Positions 7,236 to 16,572 of a stretch of DNA of 64,000 bases are shown one piece after another. Source of the DNA: Pseudomonas sp. MF4836 (GTDB taxonomy: Bacteria > Pseudomonadota > Gammaproteobacteria > Pseudomonadales > Pseudomonadaceae); assembly GCF_002018875.1 (NCBI RefSeq), contig NZ_MVOL01000001.1, forward strand, positions 372,001 through 436,000. The letters run 5' to 3'. The notes under the pieces are model-generated. The model had not been told where the DNA came from and made no database searches. It saw only the letters and a list, made by a program, of their open reading frames with translations. The position numbers were made by a program, and so were the translations under genes. Position 1 is the stretch's first letter, and every line of letters starts with the position of its first letter.

Positions 7236-9059
7236 ATGACTGACCAGTTTGATCCCAGTGCTTTTCTATCTACCTGCAGTGGCCGTCCCGGCGTGTATCG
7301 CATGTTCGACAGCGAAGCGCGCCTGCTCTACGTCGGTAAAGCCAAGAACCTGAAAAACCGCCTGGCCAGCTACTTTCGCAAGACCGGCCTGGCGCCCAAG
7401 ACCGCTGCCCTGGTGGGGCGCATCGCGCAGATCGAAACCACCATCACCGCCAATGAAACCGAGGCCCTGCTGCTCGAGCAGACGCTGATCAAGGAATGGC
7501 GGCCGCCCTACAACATCCTGCTGCGCGACGATAAGTCCTATCCCTATGTGTTTTTGTCCGATGGCGACTTTCCGCGCTTCAGCATCCATCGTGGGGCCAA
7601 GAAGCAGAAGGGCAAGTACTTTGGTCCTTACCCCAGTGCCGGCGCCATTCGCGAGAGCCTGAGCCTGCTGCAGAAGACCTTTATGGTCCGCCAGTGCGAA
7701 GACAGCTACTACAAGAACCGCACTCGGCCCTGCCTGCAGTACCAGATCAAGCGCTGCAAGGCGCCTTGCGTCGGCCTGGTGGACGCGCCGGTGTATGCCG
7801 AAGACGTACGGCATTCGGTGATGTTCCTGGAGGGGCGCAGCAATGCCCTGACCGACGAGCTTTCCAGCGCCATGGAAGCTGCCGCCAGCACCCTGGACTT
7901 CGAAAAGGCCGCTGAACTGCGAGACCAGATCTCCCTGCTGCGCCGGGTCCAGGACCAGCAGAGCATGGAAGGCGGCACTGGCGATGTGGATGTGGTGGCG
8001 GCTTTCGTTAACCCGGGCGGTGCCTGTGTGCACCTGATCAGCGTGCGCGGTGGGCGAGTGCTGGGCAGCAAGAACTTCTTTCCCCAGGTCGGTATCGAGG
8101 AGGAGGTGGCCGAGGTCATGCTGGCGTTTCTCGGCCAATACTTTATCAGCAGCCCTGAACGCGACTTGCCGGCCGAGTTGATCGTCAACGTGGTCCACGA
8201 AGACTTTCCAACCCTGATTGCCGCCATCGACGAACAGCGTGGGCGTGAACTGAGTATCAGCCACCGGGTGCGTGGTACCCGGGCCCGCTGGCAACAACTG
8301 GCCGTGACCAATGCCGAACAGGCCTTGAGTGCGCGCTTGGCCAACCGGCAGCACGTGGCTGCCCGGTTCGATGCCCTGGCCGAAGTGCTCAACCTCGACG
8401 AACCACCGCAGCGCCTGGAATGCTATGACATCAGCCACTCCAGCGGTGAGGCCACGGTGGCGTCCTGCGTGGTGTTCGGTCCCGAGGGGCCGATCAAGTC
8501 CGACTATCGGCGCTACAACATCGAAGGCGTGACCGCCGGCGATGACTACGCGGCGATGCATCAGGCCCTGACCCGACGCTTCAGCAAGCTCAAGGACGGC
8601 GAGGGCAAGTTACCGGACATCCTGCTGGTGGACGGCGGCAAGGGCCAGCTATCCATGGCCCGTGATGTGCTCAACGAGCTGGCGGTGCCGGACCTGATCC
8701 TGCTCGGCGTGGCCAAGGGCGCTACACGCAAGGCCGGTTTCGAAACCCTGTACTTGAATGACGCGGCCCACGAGTTCACCCTCAAAGGCGACTCGCCGGC
8801 GCTGCACCTGATCCAGCAGATTCGCGATGAGGCTCACCGTTTCGCGATCACCGGGCACCGTGCCCGACGTGGCAAGACCCGACGCACCTCGACCCTGGAA
8901 GGGGTGGCGGGCGTGGGGCCGAAGCGGCGGCGGGAGCTTCTCAAACATTTTGGTGGATTGCAGGAGCTGTCTCGTGCAAGCATCGAAGAGATCGCCAAAG
9001 CACCGGGGATCAGTAAAAAGCTCGCAGAGTCGATTTATGCAAGCCTGCATAGCGAGTAG
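7236..9059 (+). CDS. uvrC: Excinuclease ABC subunit C
   Basis: Dual-incision nuclease of nucleotide excision repair (607 aa, normal length). The N-terminal GIY-YIG nuclease is visible as GVYRMF...[14 protein letters not shown] at about residues 18-42; a UVR motif near 200-235 ([13 protein letters not shown]) binds UvrB; the RNase H-like second nuclease has Asp-containing [11 protein letters not shown] and [10 protein letters not shown] and the late histidine in DEAHRFAI; the C-terminus carries helix-hairpin-helix motifs ([16 protein letters not shown] and [16 protein letters not shown]). It is translated from an ATG immediately after gacA, so co-expression is expected. Confidence 0.98.
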   Translation: MTDQFDPSAFLSTCSGRPGVYRMFDSEARLLYVGKAKNLKNRLASYFRKTGLAPKTAALVGRIAQIETTITANETEALLLEQTLIKEWRPPYNILLRDDKSYPYVFLSDGDFPRFSIHRGAKKQKGKYFGPYPSAGAIRESLSLLQKTFMVRQCEDSYYKNRTRPCLQYQIKRCKAPCVGLVDAPVYAEDVRHSVMFLEGRSNALTDELSSAMEAAASTLDFEKAAELRDQISLLRRVQDQQSMEGGTGDVDVVAAFVNPGGACVHLISVRGGRVLGSKNFFPQVGIEEEVAEVMLAFLGQYFISSPERDLPAELIVNVVHEDFPTLIAAIDEQRGRELSISHRVRGTRARWQQLAVTNAEQALSARLANRQHVAARFDALAEVLNLDEPPQRLECYDISHSSGEATVASCVVFGPEGPIKSDYRRYNIEGVTAGDDYAAMHQALTRRFSKLKDGEGKLPDILLVDGGKGQLSMARDVLNELAVPDLILLGVAKGATRKAGFETLYLNDAAHEFTLKGDSPALHLIQQIRDEAHRFAITGHRARRGKTRRTSTLEGVAGVGPKRRRELLKHFGGLQELSRASIEEIAKAPGISKKLAESIYASLHSE

Positions 9060-9091
9060 AATGCCACCTCACCTCGTAGCCAGTTGTGCCG

Positions 9092-9652
9092 ATGAATATC
9101 CCTAATCTGATCACCGTTCTACGCGTCCTGCTTATCCCGATTTTCATTCTGCTGTTTTACCTGCCCTACAGCTGGAGCTATATGGCGGCCAGTTCGGTGT
9201 TTGCCTTCGCCGCTGCAACCGACTGGCTGGACGGCTACCTGGCGCGCCGCCTGGAGCAAAGCACTCCGTTCGGTGCCTTCCTCGATCCGGTGGCCGACAA
9301 GCTGATGGTGGCGGTGGCCCTGGTGCTGCTGGTGCAGGAACACGGCAACCTGTGGCTGACCTTGCCGGCGGCGGTGATCATCGGTCGTGAAATCGTTGTC
9401 TCGGCATTGCGCGAATGGATGGCCGAACTCGGCGCCCGTGCCCACGTTGCCGTGTCCAACATGGGCAAATGGAAAACCGCCGCGCAGATGCTGGCGCTGG
9501 TGATCCTGCTGGCCAACCCGTCGGACTTCAGCTTCTGGGTCCTGGTCGGCTATGCATTGTTGCTGATCGCCGCAGGCCTGACCTTGTGGTCGATGCTGCA
9601 ATACCTGCGTGCCGCGTGGCCGCACCTGAAGACCAATGCGGAAAAGAAATAA
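9092..9652 (+). CDS. pgsA: CDP-diacylglycerol-glycerol-3-phosphate 3-phosphatidyltransferase
   Basis: Integral membrane enzyme making phosphatidylglycerol phosphate from CDP-diacylglycerol and glycerol 3-phosphate. The 186-residue product has several membrane segments and the complete CDP-alcohol phosphotransferase motif: DG-YLAR then G-AFLD-PVAD at about residues 47-70. The ATG at 9092 ([12 protein letters not shown]) is chosen over a GTG six bases upstream because it matches the family start. It follows uvrC by 32 bases and precedes tRNA-Gly, as in other pseudomonads. Confidence 0.96.
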   Translation: MNIPNLITVLRVLLIPIFILLFYLPYSWSYMAASSVFAFAAATDWLDGYLARRLEQSTPFGAFLDPVADKLMVAVALVLLVQEHGNLWLTLPAAVIIGREIVVSALREWMAELGARAHVAVSNMGKWKTAAQMLALVILLANPSDFSFWVLVGYALLLIAAGLTLWSMLQYLRAAWPHLKTNAEKK

Positions 9653-9672
9653 AACTTTTTTGAATCAAGGGC

Positions 9673-9700
9673 TTGACGCCGCTTCTGATTTCTATAAAAT
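9673..9700 (+). promoter_or_regulatory. Promoter of tRNA-Gly
   Basis: TTGACG and TAAAAT (within TATAAAAT) separated by 16 bases, ending 15 bases before the mature tRNA 5' end. Confidence 0.7.
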
Positions 9701-9715
9701 GCGCACCACCAAGAC

Positions 9716-9791
<76 letters not shown>

Positions 9792-9797
9792 AGCATT

Positions 9798-9833
9798 AAA
9801 AAATGGACCTCTGAAAAGAGGTCCATTTTTTTC
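9798..9833 (+). terminator. Rho-independent terminator after tRNA-Gly
   Basis: ATGGACCTCT and AGAGGTCCAT arms with a GAAA loop, followed by seven T. A run of A precedes the stem, so the same hairpin could also terminate the converging transporter transcript from the other strand. Confidence 0.93.
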
Positions 9834-9934
9834 GTCCAGAGAAAAGTCTTTCTTTGATTCTTGCCGCCCCGTATCTGACCTGCTGAGTTGCACCCAGCCG
9901 GAGCGAGATGTGCGGCAGATCTCGCTCCGAAGGC

Positions 9935-11134
9935 TCACACCTTGACGTTACGCCCGGCCGGCAACGCCACGATCAATTGAATCAGCAAAATACCCGCCAG
10001 CAACAACACAGGGAGGTTCCAGTCTCCATTGTGTTGATAGAGCGCCCCAACCATCAGGGGGCCCGCGGCGGCAATGAGGTAGCCCACGGTTTGCGCCATG
10101 GCCGAAATGCGAGTGGCGGTGTCGATGCTGGCGGACTTTGCCACGAACAGGAACGTCCCCAGAGAAAGACCGGCGCCTTGCCCGGCGCCGAGTACCCCGG
10201 CCCATACGGTTGCGCTGTGCAAAGGCGAGTACATCAGCCCCAAGGTTCCGGCCAGGCATAACAGGATGGTTGCGGCAATGTGAGGGCGGTGGTCCTGGGT
10301 GCGTGCAGCCAGCAGCGGCATGACAAAACTGGCGAGCATCAGGCTCAGTTGCGAGAGCGAGAAAATCACTGCGGCAGTTGCACCGTCGGCGCCACGGTCT
10401 CTGAGCAGGGTGGGCATCCACGGCAGGAACACGAACAGGTTCAGCACCTGCAGTCCGAAGAACAGGGTGATTGCCCAGGCCGTGGGGTCGCGATACACAT
10501 TGACGCCCGGGCCGCCATGGCCGCTGCCCGGCCGGTGGTGCGCGGCGTGCCGCACTTGCGGAGCCCACAGCAACAGTGCGAGCAAGGCCGGAATGGCCCA
10601 CAGCCCGAGGGCGTGGAACGCCGAAGCGCGATCAGCACCCAGCCATTGGAACAGCGGCAGCGAGGCGCTGGCCCCCAGCACCGCGCCGGCGCCGAGCATC
10701 AGTGCATAGATCCCCATGACCATGCCCATGCGCTGTGGTCCGAAGCGTTTTCGCGCGAGCACGGGCATGATCACGTTCATCACGGCAATGCCCGCACTGC
10801 CCACGAAGGTGCCCACGATCAACCCAGGTTCACCCAGCCCGCGAACGCTGCAACCCATACTTAACAGGATCAGGGCGAAAAACAGCGCACGCTCCTCGCC
10901 CAACCAGTGCCGCAACCTTACGCCGGCCATGGAGAACAGGCCCAGCAGTGCCAGGGGCAGGGTCGTCACCAGCAAGGTGGAGGTAAAGCCCAGTTGCAGG
11001 TTCTCCAGCAATGGGCCGACGGTGCTGAAGATCAATCGCAGGTTCAGCGACACCAGGATAAAACCGGCCCACAGCAGCCATGATTGCGCGGCGCTGGTAT
11101 TGACGTGAGGCGAAACGGTTGAAGTCCCCATCAC
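9935..11134 (-). CDS. CynX/NimT-family MFS transporter
   Basis: Twelve-helix inner-membrane transporter (399 aa) of the CynX/NimT branch of the major facilitator superfamily, recognisable by the N-terminal motif LNLRLIFSTVGPLL and the loop VRLRHWLGEERALFFALIL. Substrates of this branch are small anions such as cyanate or nitroimidazoles, but most members are uncharacterised. The start overlaps the stop of the oxidoreductase gene by four bases (ATGA), so they form an operon. It is clearly a paralogue of the transporter at 44712 in the siderophore locus: both share LNLR and MAQ...GP motifs in the same places. Confidence 0.85.
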   Translation of the reverse strand: MMGTSTVSPHVNTSAAQSWLLWAGFILVSLNLRLIFSTVGPLLENLQLGFTSTLLVTTLPLALLGLFSMAGVRLRHWLGEERALFFALILLSMGCSVRGLGEPGLIVGTFVGSAGIAVMNVIMPVLARKRFGPQRMGMVMGIYALMLGAGAVLGASASLPLFQWLGADRASAFHALGLWAIPALLALLLWAPQVRHAAHHRPGSGHGGPGVNVYRDPTAWAITLFFGLQVLNLFVFLPWMPTLLRDRGADGATAAVIFSLSQLSLMLASFVMPLLAARTQDHRPHIAATILLCLAGTLGLMYSPLHSATVWAGVLGAGQGAGLSLGTFLFVAKSASIDTATRISAMAQTVGYLIAAAGPLMVGALYQHNGDWNLPVLLLAGILLIQLIVALPAGRNVKV

Positions 11135-12171
11135 CCTTCAAGCTCCACCAGGACCAGGCTCTTGAGGTGGCCCGCACAAGCCTCCTGCAATGCCAGCGGT
11201 GCTTGGACCAGGCCTTTGACCAAGGTGTGGGGGATACGAATACCGCCGTCGCGCTGCCACAGCGCCAGTTGTCGTATCCAGGCGTCGAACATTTCTGGTG
11301 CTTCTTCGTCGGCACTGAAACCGCGTAGCGTCACTCCCCTGAGAATCAGGGGGAAGGTGTCCAGTTCGACCGGTGCCTTCAGGGTTGCGCTGTGGGGGTT
11401 CAGTTCCGCCGACACTGCTCCGAGCAGTACACAACGTGCACCGTGCCGGACAATCTCCAGGGCGGCCGCCAGTTGTTCGCCGCCCACCATGTCGACGATA
11501 ACGTCGATACCCTCTGGCGCCATGCGGGCCAGTTGCTCGCGGATCGGCTCGCCTTCGCGCGTGACCACGGCGTCATAGCCCAGTTCGGCCTGCATCCACC
11601 GGGCTTTCTCTTGGTTGCTGGTGCTGCCGATGACCCGTGTAGCACCCAGTAGCCGGGCGATTTGTCCGGCCATGGAGCCAATGGCGCCGGCGCCGCTGGT
11701 GACGAAGACTGTATCGCCCGGACGAACTTGCACGGCCTTTACCAACGCGGCGTAGGCCGTCCAGCCATGCCCGAGCCAGGCGGCAGGATCAACGACCGGG
11801 GCATCGATGAGCGTGCATTGCTCGACCGGCAGCACCGCGTAGTCGCGCCACCCCAGGGGATGCATGACGAGGCTGCCGACACTGAGGCTGACCCCGGCAC
11901 CGACCCGGATCACCTCGCCAATGGCGCCATCGGCGAGGGTGTCGCCAGGTTTGAGCGGGAGGAAGGGAATGCCTTTGACCTCTTCGGCACCCGCTTCGGC
12001 CATCAAACGGGTCGAGATAGAGACCCGAAACCAGCGATTGCGCACCAGCACCTGCCCGGGGCCGGGTTCTGCAACCGCCGTTTCGACCACCGCGAAATGC
12101 TCGGCCTTGAGTTCCCGCGAGTGGTAACCGAGGAGTTTGACCTCCCGTGCTTTGAGTGTGTGTTCCGTCAT
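11131..12171 (-). CDS. Zinc-independent MDR oxidoreductase (CurA / LTB4 dehydrogenase-like)
   Basis: NADP-dependent medium-chain reductase (346 aa), probably reducing carbon-carbon double bonds next to a carbonyl. The Rossmann motif is visible at about residues 160-172 (VTSGAGAIGSMAGQIARLLGA), preceded by LGHGWTAYAALVKAVQVRPGD, the signature of the CurA/leukotriene B4 12-hydroxydehydrogenase group. Structural zinc cysteines are absent. A strong AGGAG site precedes the ATG. The gene is divergent from the AraC regulator at 12605, the likely controller of this two-gene operon. The substrate is not known. Confidence 0.8.
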   Translation of the reverse strand: MTEHTLKAREVKLLGYHSRELKAEHFAVVETAVAEPGPGQVLVRNRWFRVSISTRLMAEAGAEEVKGIPFLPLKPGDTLADGAIGEVIRVGAGVSLSVGSLVMHPLGWRDYAVLPVEQCTLIDAPVVDPAAWLGHGWTAYAALVKAVQVRPGDTVFVTSGAGAIGSMAGQIARLLGATRVIGSTSNQEKARWMQAELGYDAVVTREGEPIREQLARMAPEGIDVIVDMVGGEQLAAALEIVRHGARCVLLGAVSAELNPHSATLKAPVELDTFPLILRGVTLRGFSADEEAPEMFDAWIRQLALWQRDGGIRIPHTLVKGLVQAPLALQEACAGHLKSLVLVELEG

Positions 12172-12604
12172 GAATGGACTCCTGCGGTATTCATTTGATC
12201 GCCCCTGGGGCGGGCGTATGGAGGTGCTGTCGGTAAAGGCTGGAAATTGACGGGGCGCCAGAGGCGCAAGGCGGGCACACAGGGCTGATCGGCGCTCAAC
12301 ACGTGGCGTGGCGCGACTTCATGGGCACGCTCAATGGGCGTCGGTTGAACGAGGTGCTCCGCGCCCAGCGCCGGCAGGTTACCGGCAGCAAACAAGGGCA
12401 GCGCTATGAAAACAGTGCCATGCACCGTGTCAGGGAGATCAGTCATGGGGTGGCCAGGGCCGAAAGAGGCGCTAATTAAGGTCGGGCCACTATAGAATCC
12501 CAATGCGAATGGATCTTTTTACAGGTTTAGGCAGTCCGGATTATCTGTTTGGCATTTCGCAGATATCCCGGCATTGGGGCAGCGCAACACAAGGAATGAT
12601 GAGC
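12172..12604. other. Divergent intergenic region, no clear gene
   Basis: About 430 bases between the oxidoreductase and the AraC gene. It holds a possible 92-111 codon frame on the minus strand ending in the ATGA of the oxidoreductase start; its composition (many Pro and Ala, no ribosome site) does not look like a real protein. A frame on the plus strand upstream of the AraC start could extend that protein by 34 residues. No clear operator is seen. Confidence 0.4.
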
Positions 12605-13540
12605 ATGAGCTACCGATTTTCCTCCACGGACAGGGCTGCGCCTTCTCGCCTGGGGCAAACGCCTTGGCAGCGATCCCAGTTACCCGAAAGCCTGGGCACC
12701 TGCTTCACTGACTCTCTGACATTCGAGGATGGCCTGGCAGTGACCTACTCCCAGTTCAACCCGAACGTTGACCTGGTGGAGAGTGGGTCGTTTGAAGGGG
12801 AGCGTGCCCTGACGGTAGCGATCGCGTTGTCGGGACAGTCGAGCAGCACCGGCATGGACGGACAGCGTTACGATTTCATCGGCGGCCACAGCACGGTCGC
12901 CACCTACGGCAACTTGCGCGGAGAGCGGTGTTATCCGGCCAAACAGGCGATCCGCCAGTTGCGCCTGGTGGCCAAGGCGCCGCTGCTGCAGCGGTACGGG
13001 TTGGAATACTTGATCGAGGGCGGCGTCAAGGCGCTGTCGGCCAACCGTTTATTTTGCGGCAGGCACGGTGCGGCCACACAAAGGCTGGCCAATTCATTGG
13101 TCCATCTGCACGACCAGGCTGGAGGGCTGCTCGATATCCACATTGCCGCGCTCGGGCTGTTGTCGGAGCAGATCCGACCGCTGGCGCCCGCACCAACGTC
13201 CGTAGAGGACAGGGTCCGCTCAAAGGACCAGGACTTGATGCTGAGAGCGCGGGATATCCTGATCAGCCAGTTCGACCGCCAATTAACCGTGGGGTATTTG
13301 TGCGCTGCGCTGAGCACCAATGAATTCAAGCTCAAGCAGGGGTTTCGCAAGGTGTTTGGCACCAGCCCTTACCGCATGCTGACGGATATCCGCATGGCAA
13401 AAGCCAAGGAGCTTCTGGAGTCAGGCATGTACGTGTCCACGGTGGCGTACAAGGTCGGGTTTCAACACCTTTCGAGTTTCAGTAGCGCCTTCGAAAAGTA
13501 TTACGGGTGCACCCCCAAGTCATTGCGTCACGCCAAATGA
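12605..13540 (+). CDS. AraC-family regulator, PchR-like
   Basis: Transcriptional regulator of about 311 residues. The C-terminal 100 residues hold two AraC HTH motifs (LTVGYLCAALSTNEFKLKQG and VSTVAYKVGFQHLSSFSSAF). The N-terminal region, with TVAIALSGQSS and a central QLRLV, matches the PchR-type ligand domain also present in QbsA (48946). The ATG at 12605 is preferred because AAGGA lies 9 bases upstream; ATGs at 12596, 12599 and 12503 are in frame and would lengthen the protein by up to 34 residues. It is divergent from the oxidoreductase-transporter pair, its probable target. Confidence 0.82.
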   Translation: MSYRFSSTDRAAPSRLGQTPWQRSQLPESLGTCFTDSLTFEDGLAVTYSQFNPNVDLVESGSFEGERALTVAIALSGQSSSTGMDGQRYDFIGGHSTVATYGNLRGERCYPAKQAIRQLRLVAKAPLLQRYGLEYLIEGGVKALSANRLFCGRHGAATQRLANSLVHLHDQAGGLLDIHIAALGLLSEQIRPLAPAPTSVEDRVRSKDQDLMLRARDILISQFDRQLTVGYLCAALSTNEFKLKQGFRKVFGTSPYRMLTDIRMAKAKELLESGMYVSTVAYKVGFQHLSSFSSAFEKYYGCTPKSLRHAK

Positions 13541-13638
13541 CACAGAAATGGCCACGGGGATTGGCAAAAACGGCAGGGCTACAGCAGCAATAGGCAACGA
13601 TATGAGATCCAGTGCTTCAAGTCCTGCATCAAGCCCCG

Positions 13639-16542
13639 TCAGCCGCCTTGCTGTATCTGCTCCAGTATCAGGCTGTCGGTGATGTTCATGTCGTCCAGCA
13701 ACAGAAACATCTTGCTCAGCACCTCGGCCATTATCTTGTCGGTGTCGGCGAACGGCAGGTAGAGCTCGGTGACGTTGCGGCTCGCGGGCACGATGCACAG
13801 GTAGTTGCCGGGTTCGATATGGATGACGGCACTGCCCAGATGAATGCGGTAGTTCGCACGCTGGCCGGTAATGTGCAGAAAATGCCCGGCACATTCAACG
13901 TTTCGCAAGCCCAGTCCCTGGATCAACTCGGCGACCAGTTCGGCGCGTCGCTGCAGGGTTTCGTTGCTGGTGCTGTAGCCGTCTGCGGCGTGGGCCACGG
14001 AGACCAGCAGGTCGGCGTCACGCATGACTTCCGAGAACAGCAGCGGCGGTACGTGCTCAAGGGGGATGGCTTTCTGCTCGCGGTAGAACGCAATCGTGTC
14101 GAAGATAAAGTGCTCTGTTTCCGAGAGGTAATGGCCGGTTTCCAGAAAGTTGAACAGGGCGTAAATCCCGTGTTCTTTGCTCTCGTAGTAGATGTCCTCG
14201 ACGCTTGAGGTCGACCAGTTGCGGGCCTGCAGCAATCGCGCCGCGACGTTGCTTTTCAGGCGGTGGCCGGCAAATCGGTTGGACCACAGGCCGCTGTCTT
14301 TCTCGGCAGGTGTCAGCAGGTACAGCTCGCGAAAGGCCTGTTTGAACGGTTGCACGCGGCGATGGCTCACCACGTCTTTCTGCCAGGCCGAGAGTTGCCC
14401 TGCCGTAAACAGATGAAAAGGGTGAGCAATCCGCAGGGTTTTTGCCGCAGTGTGCTGGCGGCCTTCAAGGTCAGTCACCGTCAGCGTGGCGGTGTCGAGC
14501 CAGCCCAGCGCAGCGTCGTCGACCTGCACGATCAGTTGCTCCAGCAGCAGGCGCACCGCGGGCATGTTCAACAGCGGTTTCAGCTCGTCCAGGGCCAGGG
14601 TTTCGCCGCTGCTCATCATGGCTTCCAGGGTGCGGCAGAAGCGTGCGATCTGGTCCTTGAGCAGGGCCTGCTGTGCCTTGAGGGCGACGAAATCTGCGCT
14701 TTTGCGAATGGCTGGCGGTGCGGTTTTGAGCGTCTTTCCGGCTTTGCAGATGTGCAAGGTGGGGGACAAGCCGTCAATCACCAGCGTGACCTCGTAGCCA
14801 TCGATGGTGGCGGCTGTCAGGGCGGATTCGGCGATTTCCGATTCCATGGCCCATTCCAGGCGCATCGCCGAGGGGTAGCCGGCGACCCGCGCCAGGTTTT
14901 CCAGCCCGGCCTGCACGGCGGCGTGGGAGTTGGCCTGACGCTCAGCGCCGTATTTACGCACCTCCTTGTGCAGTTTTTTCAGTGTCAGGTAACGCTGGCG
15001 TACGTCGTCCGCATCGGTGACGGGCAGCAGGCCATAGATGCGCATGGCCGCCTGGGCGTGGCGGGTCAGCTTCTTTTCCAGCGCCGGTCGACCGATGCCC
15101 TGGTAGGCATCGAGCAGCACGCGTGTCTCGGGAAACGCCCAGTGCGAGGGTTTGAGTGCCGCCAGGTACTGACGCAGGTGGTCCGGGTCGGCCTCGGCCA
15201 GCGCCTTGTCCAGCAGGTAGCGGTCTACCACACCCACGGTTTCATCCAGGGTATTGGGCAGGTCGCTGCCCCAGCCGGACTGAGGGGCCAGGGCAATGTT
15301 CAGGTATTCACGCTGGAAGGCCTGCAGGTCGCTCCAGCCGAGCGCGTCGAGCACCACTCGGCTGGCGTGTCCGGCGTAGGGCAGGGCGGTCAGCAGGGTA
15401 TTTTTTGAAAAACCCCTCAGCGCCGCGAGCAGCTCGGCCGATTGCTCTCTGGGCAATTCCTGAAGCAATAGGAAGCGTTCGAGCACGGCGGCCGTATCGC
15501 CGAAGCGGTCGAAGAAGCCATCGGGAGTCATGCCCAGTCGTTCGACTACCGCCAGGGCCTGCAGCAACCAGCGGCTCTGATACACCTCGACCGAACCCAG
15601 GATGTCAGCCAGCCGCTCGGCATTGTCGGGCAGCCCGGCCAGGGCGCTCTCGGCATAACGCGCGGTGAAGTTCGCCAGTTCAGGAGGCACTGCGGCGGGT
15701 TCTTCTGTGTCGGGCGCATCGCTCTGGGGCGACTCGTCATCGAGGTCTTGCGCTTGCGCGGCCTCGTCGTCTGCATCGTCTTCGTCGAACGCTTCATCGC
15801 TGCCCAGTCCGGCGACGTCTGAGTAGAACATCATGGCGCGGCCCCAGGTATCGGCCGCCCGCACGAAACGGGGGTAATCGAGGCGGCCCGCTGCCAGCAG
15901 GCCCAGAGCGATGCACTTGATATCCCGATGCAGGTAGTGATACGGGTCGGCGACTCTGCGTTGTTCACCATCAGGCGCTGAAGAGGGCTGTGCGCGGTTC
16001 CAGCTGCCGTCCAACAACCATTCGGCGAAACTCTGCCAGGCCGGGGTGGACGGGTAATTGCTCAGGCGATTGATGCAGGCTTGAACGTCCGGGAAGGCCC
16101 AGGCCTGGTCGGGACTTCTTCGGTAATAGGCTGGGCCATCCTCTTCAGTGGGCAATGGATAGTCACTGTCCTCGAAGGCAAATTGCAGCATGTGCCGCAG
16201 TCGCGAACAGATCTGTTCCAGCGCGTAGGCATCCGGGTGAGCAGTGATCCACGCATCGCAGAGTTGATATTGCAGGCCATAGCGCCGTTGATCGCGGTGG
16301 TCCTGCAGATCGTCCCAAACGGTCGGGAACACAAAACCATCAGCCAGTGCCTTGGGCCCATCCTCGGGATGCTGCCTGACCCAGTCATCGGCTATGCGCA
16401 GGAGGTCGAGGTCTTCCCAGAAATCGATCTCGGACTCTTCATCGGTTCCGGGCTCGCGATAGGCATCCAGCGCTCTATCACAGAAGGCTCGCAGCGCAGC
16501 GAGGCGTGTGGCTTGTTCAGGCAGAGGACGACGTGATGGCAT
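13639..16542 (-). CDS. Large DUF4132-type protein (MolR/YehI-like)
   Basis: A 967-residue cytoplasmic protein with no signal peptide or membrane segment. An acidic, probably disordered linker lies at about residues 265-305 (DEAFDEDDADDEAAQAQDLDD). The middle is helical and repeat-like. The region around 715-800 (HPFHLFTAGQLSAWQ, QPFKQAFRELYLLTP, NRFAGH) matches the DUF4132 signature known from E. coli YehI/MolR, and the C-terminus (YRIHLGSAVIHIEPGNYLCIVP) is the tail domain commonly fused to it. The biochemical function is unknown. It lies 30 bases downstream of the small Gly-Gly-ending gene and is surely co-transcribed with it. Its own last two residues are also Gly-Gly, which may be coincidence. 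Confidence 0.75.
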   Translation of the reverse strand: MPSRRPLPEQATRLAALRAFCDRALDAYREPGTDEESEIDFWEDLDLLRIADDWVRQHPEDGPKALADGFVFPTVWDDLQDHRDQRRYGLQYQLCDAWITAHPDAYALEQICSRLRHMLQFAFEDSDYPLPTEEDGPAYYRRSPDQAWAFPDVQACINRLSNYPSTPAWQSFAEWLLDGSWNRAQPSSAPDGEQRRVADPYHYLHRDIKCIALGLLAAGRLDYPRFVRAADTWGRAMMFYSDVAGLGSDEAFDEDDADDEAAQAQDLDDESPQSDAPDTEEPAAVPPELANFTARYAESALAGLPDNAERLADILGSVEVYQSRWLLQALAVVERLGMTPDGFFDRFGDTAAVLERFLLLQELPREQSAELLAALRGFSKNTLLTALPYAGHASRVVLDALGWSDLQAFQREYLNIALAPQSGWGSDLPNTLDETVGVVDRYLLDKALAEADPDHLRQYLAALKPSHWAFPETRVLLDAYQGIGRPALEKKLTRHAQAAMRIYGLLPVTDADDVRQRYLTLKKLHKEVRKYGAERQANSHAAVQAGLENLARVAGYPSAMRLEWAMESEIAESALTAATIDGYEVTLVIDGLSPTLHICKAGKTLKTAPPAIRKSADFVALKAQQALLKDQIARFCRTLEAMMSSGETLALDELKPLLNMPAVRLLLEQLIVQVDDAALGWLDTATLTVTDLEGRQHTAAKTLRIAHPFHLFTAGQLSAWQKDVVSHRRVQPFKQAFRELYLLTPAEKDSGLWSNRFAGHRLKSNVAARLLQARNWSTSSVEDIYYESKEHGIYALFNFLETGHYLSETEHFIFDTIAFYREQKAIPLEHVPPLLFSEVMRDADLLVSVAHAADGYSTSNETLQRRAELVAELIQGLGLRNVECAGHFLHITGQRANYRIHLGSAVIHIEPGNYLCIVPASRNVTELYLPFADTDKIMAEVLSKMFLLLDDMNITDSLILEQIQQGG

Positions 16543-16572
16543 GAGGTAATCCGAAGAAGTGAGCGACGAGGG

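Noticed and set aside
12168-12503. Possible 92-111 aa protein upstream of the MDR oxidoreductase
   Set aside because: No ribosome site, Pro/Ala-rich composition and no recognisable features; its stop merely overlaps the next start.
14263-15408. 381-codon plus-strand frame opposite the DUF4132 gene
   Set aside because: Antisense shadow; Gln/Gly/Val-rich with no domain, while the minus-strand frame is continuous over 967 codons.
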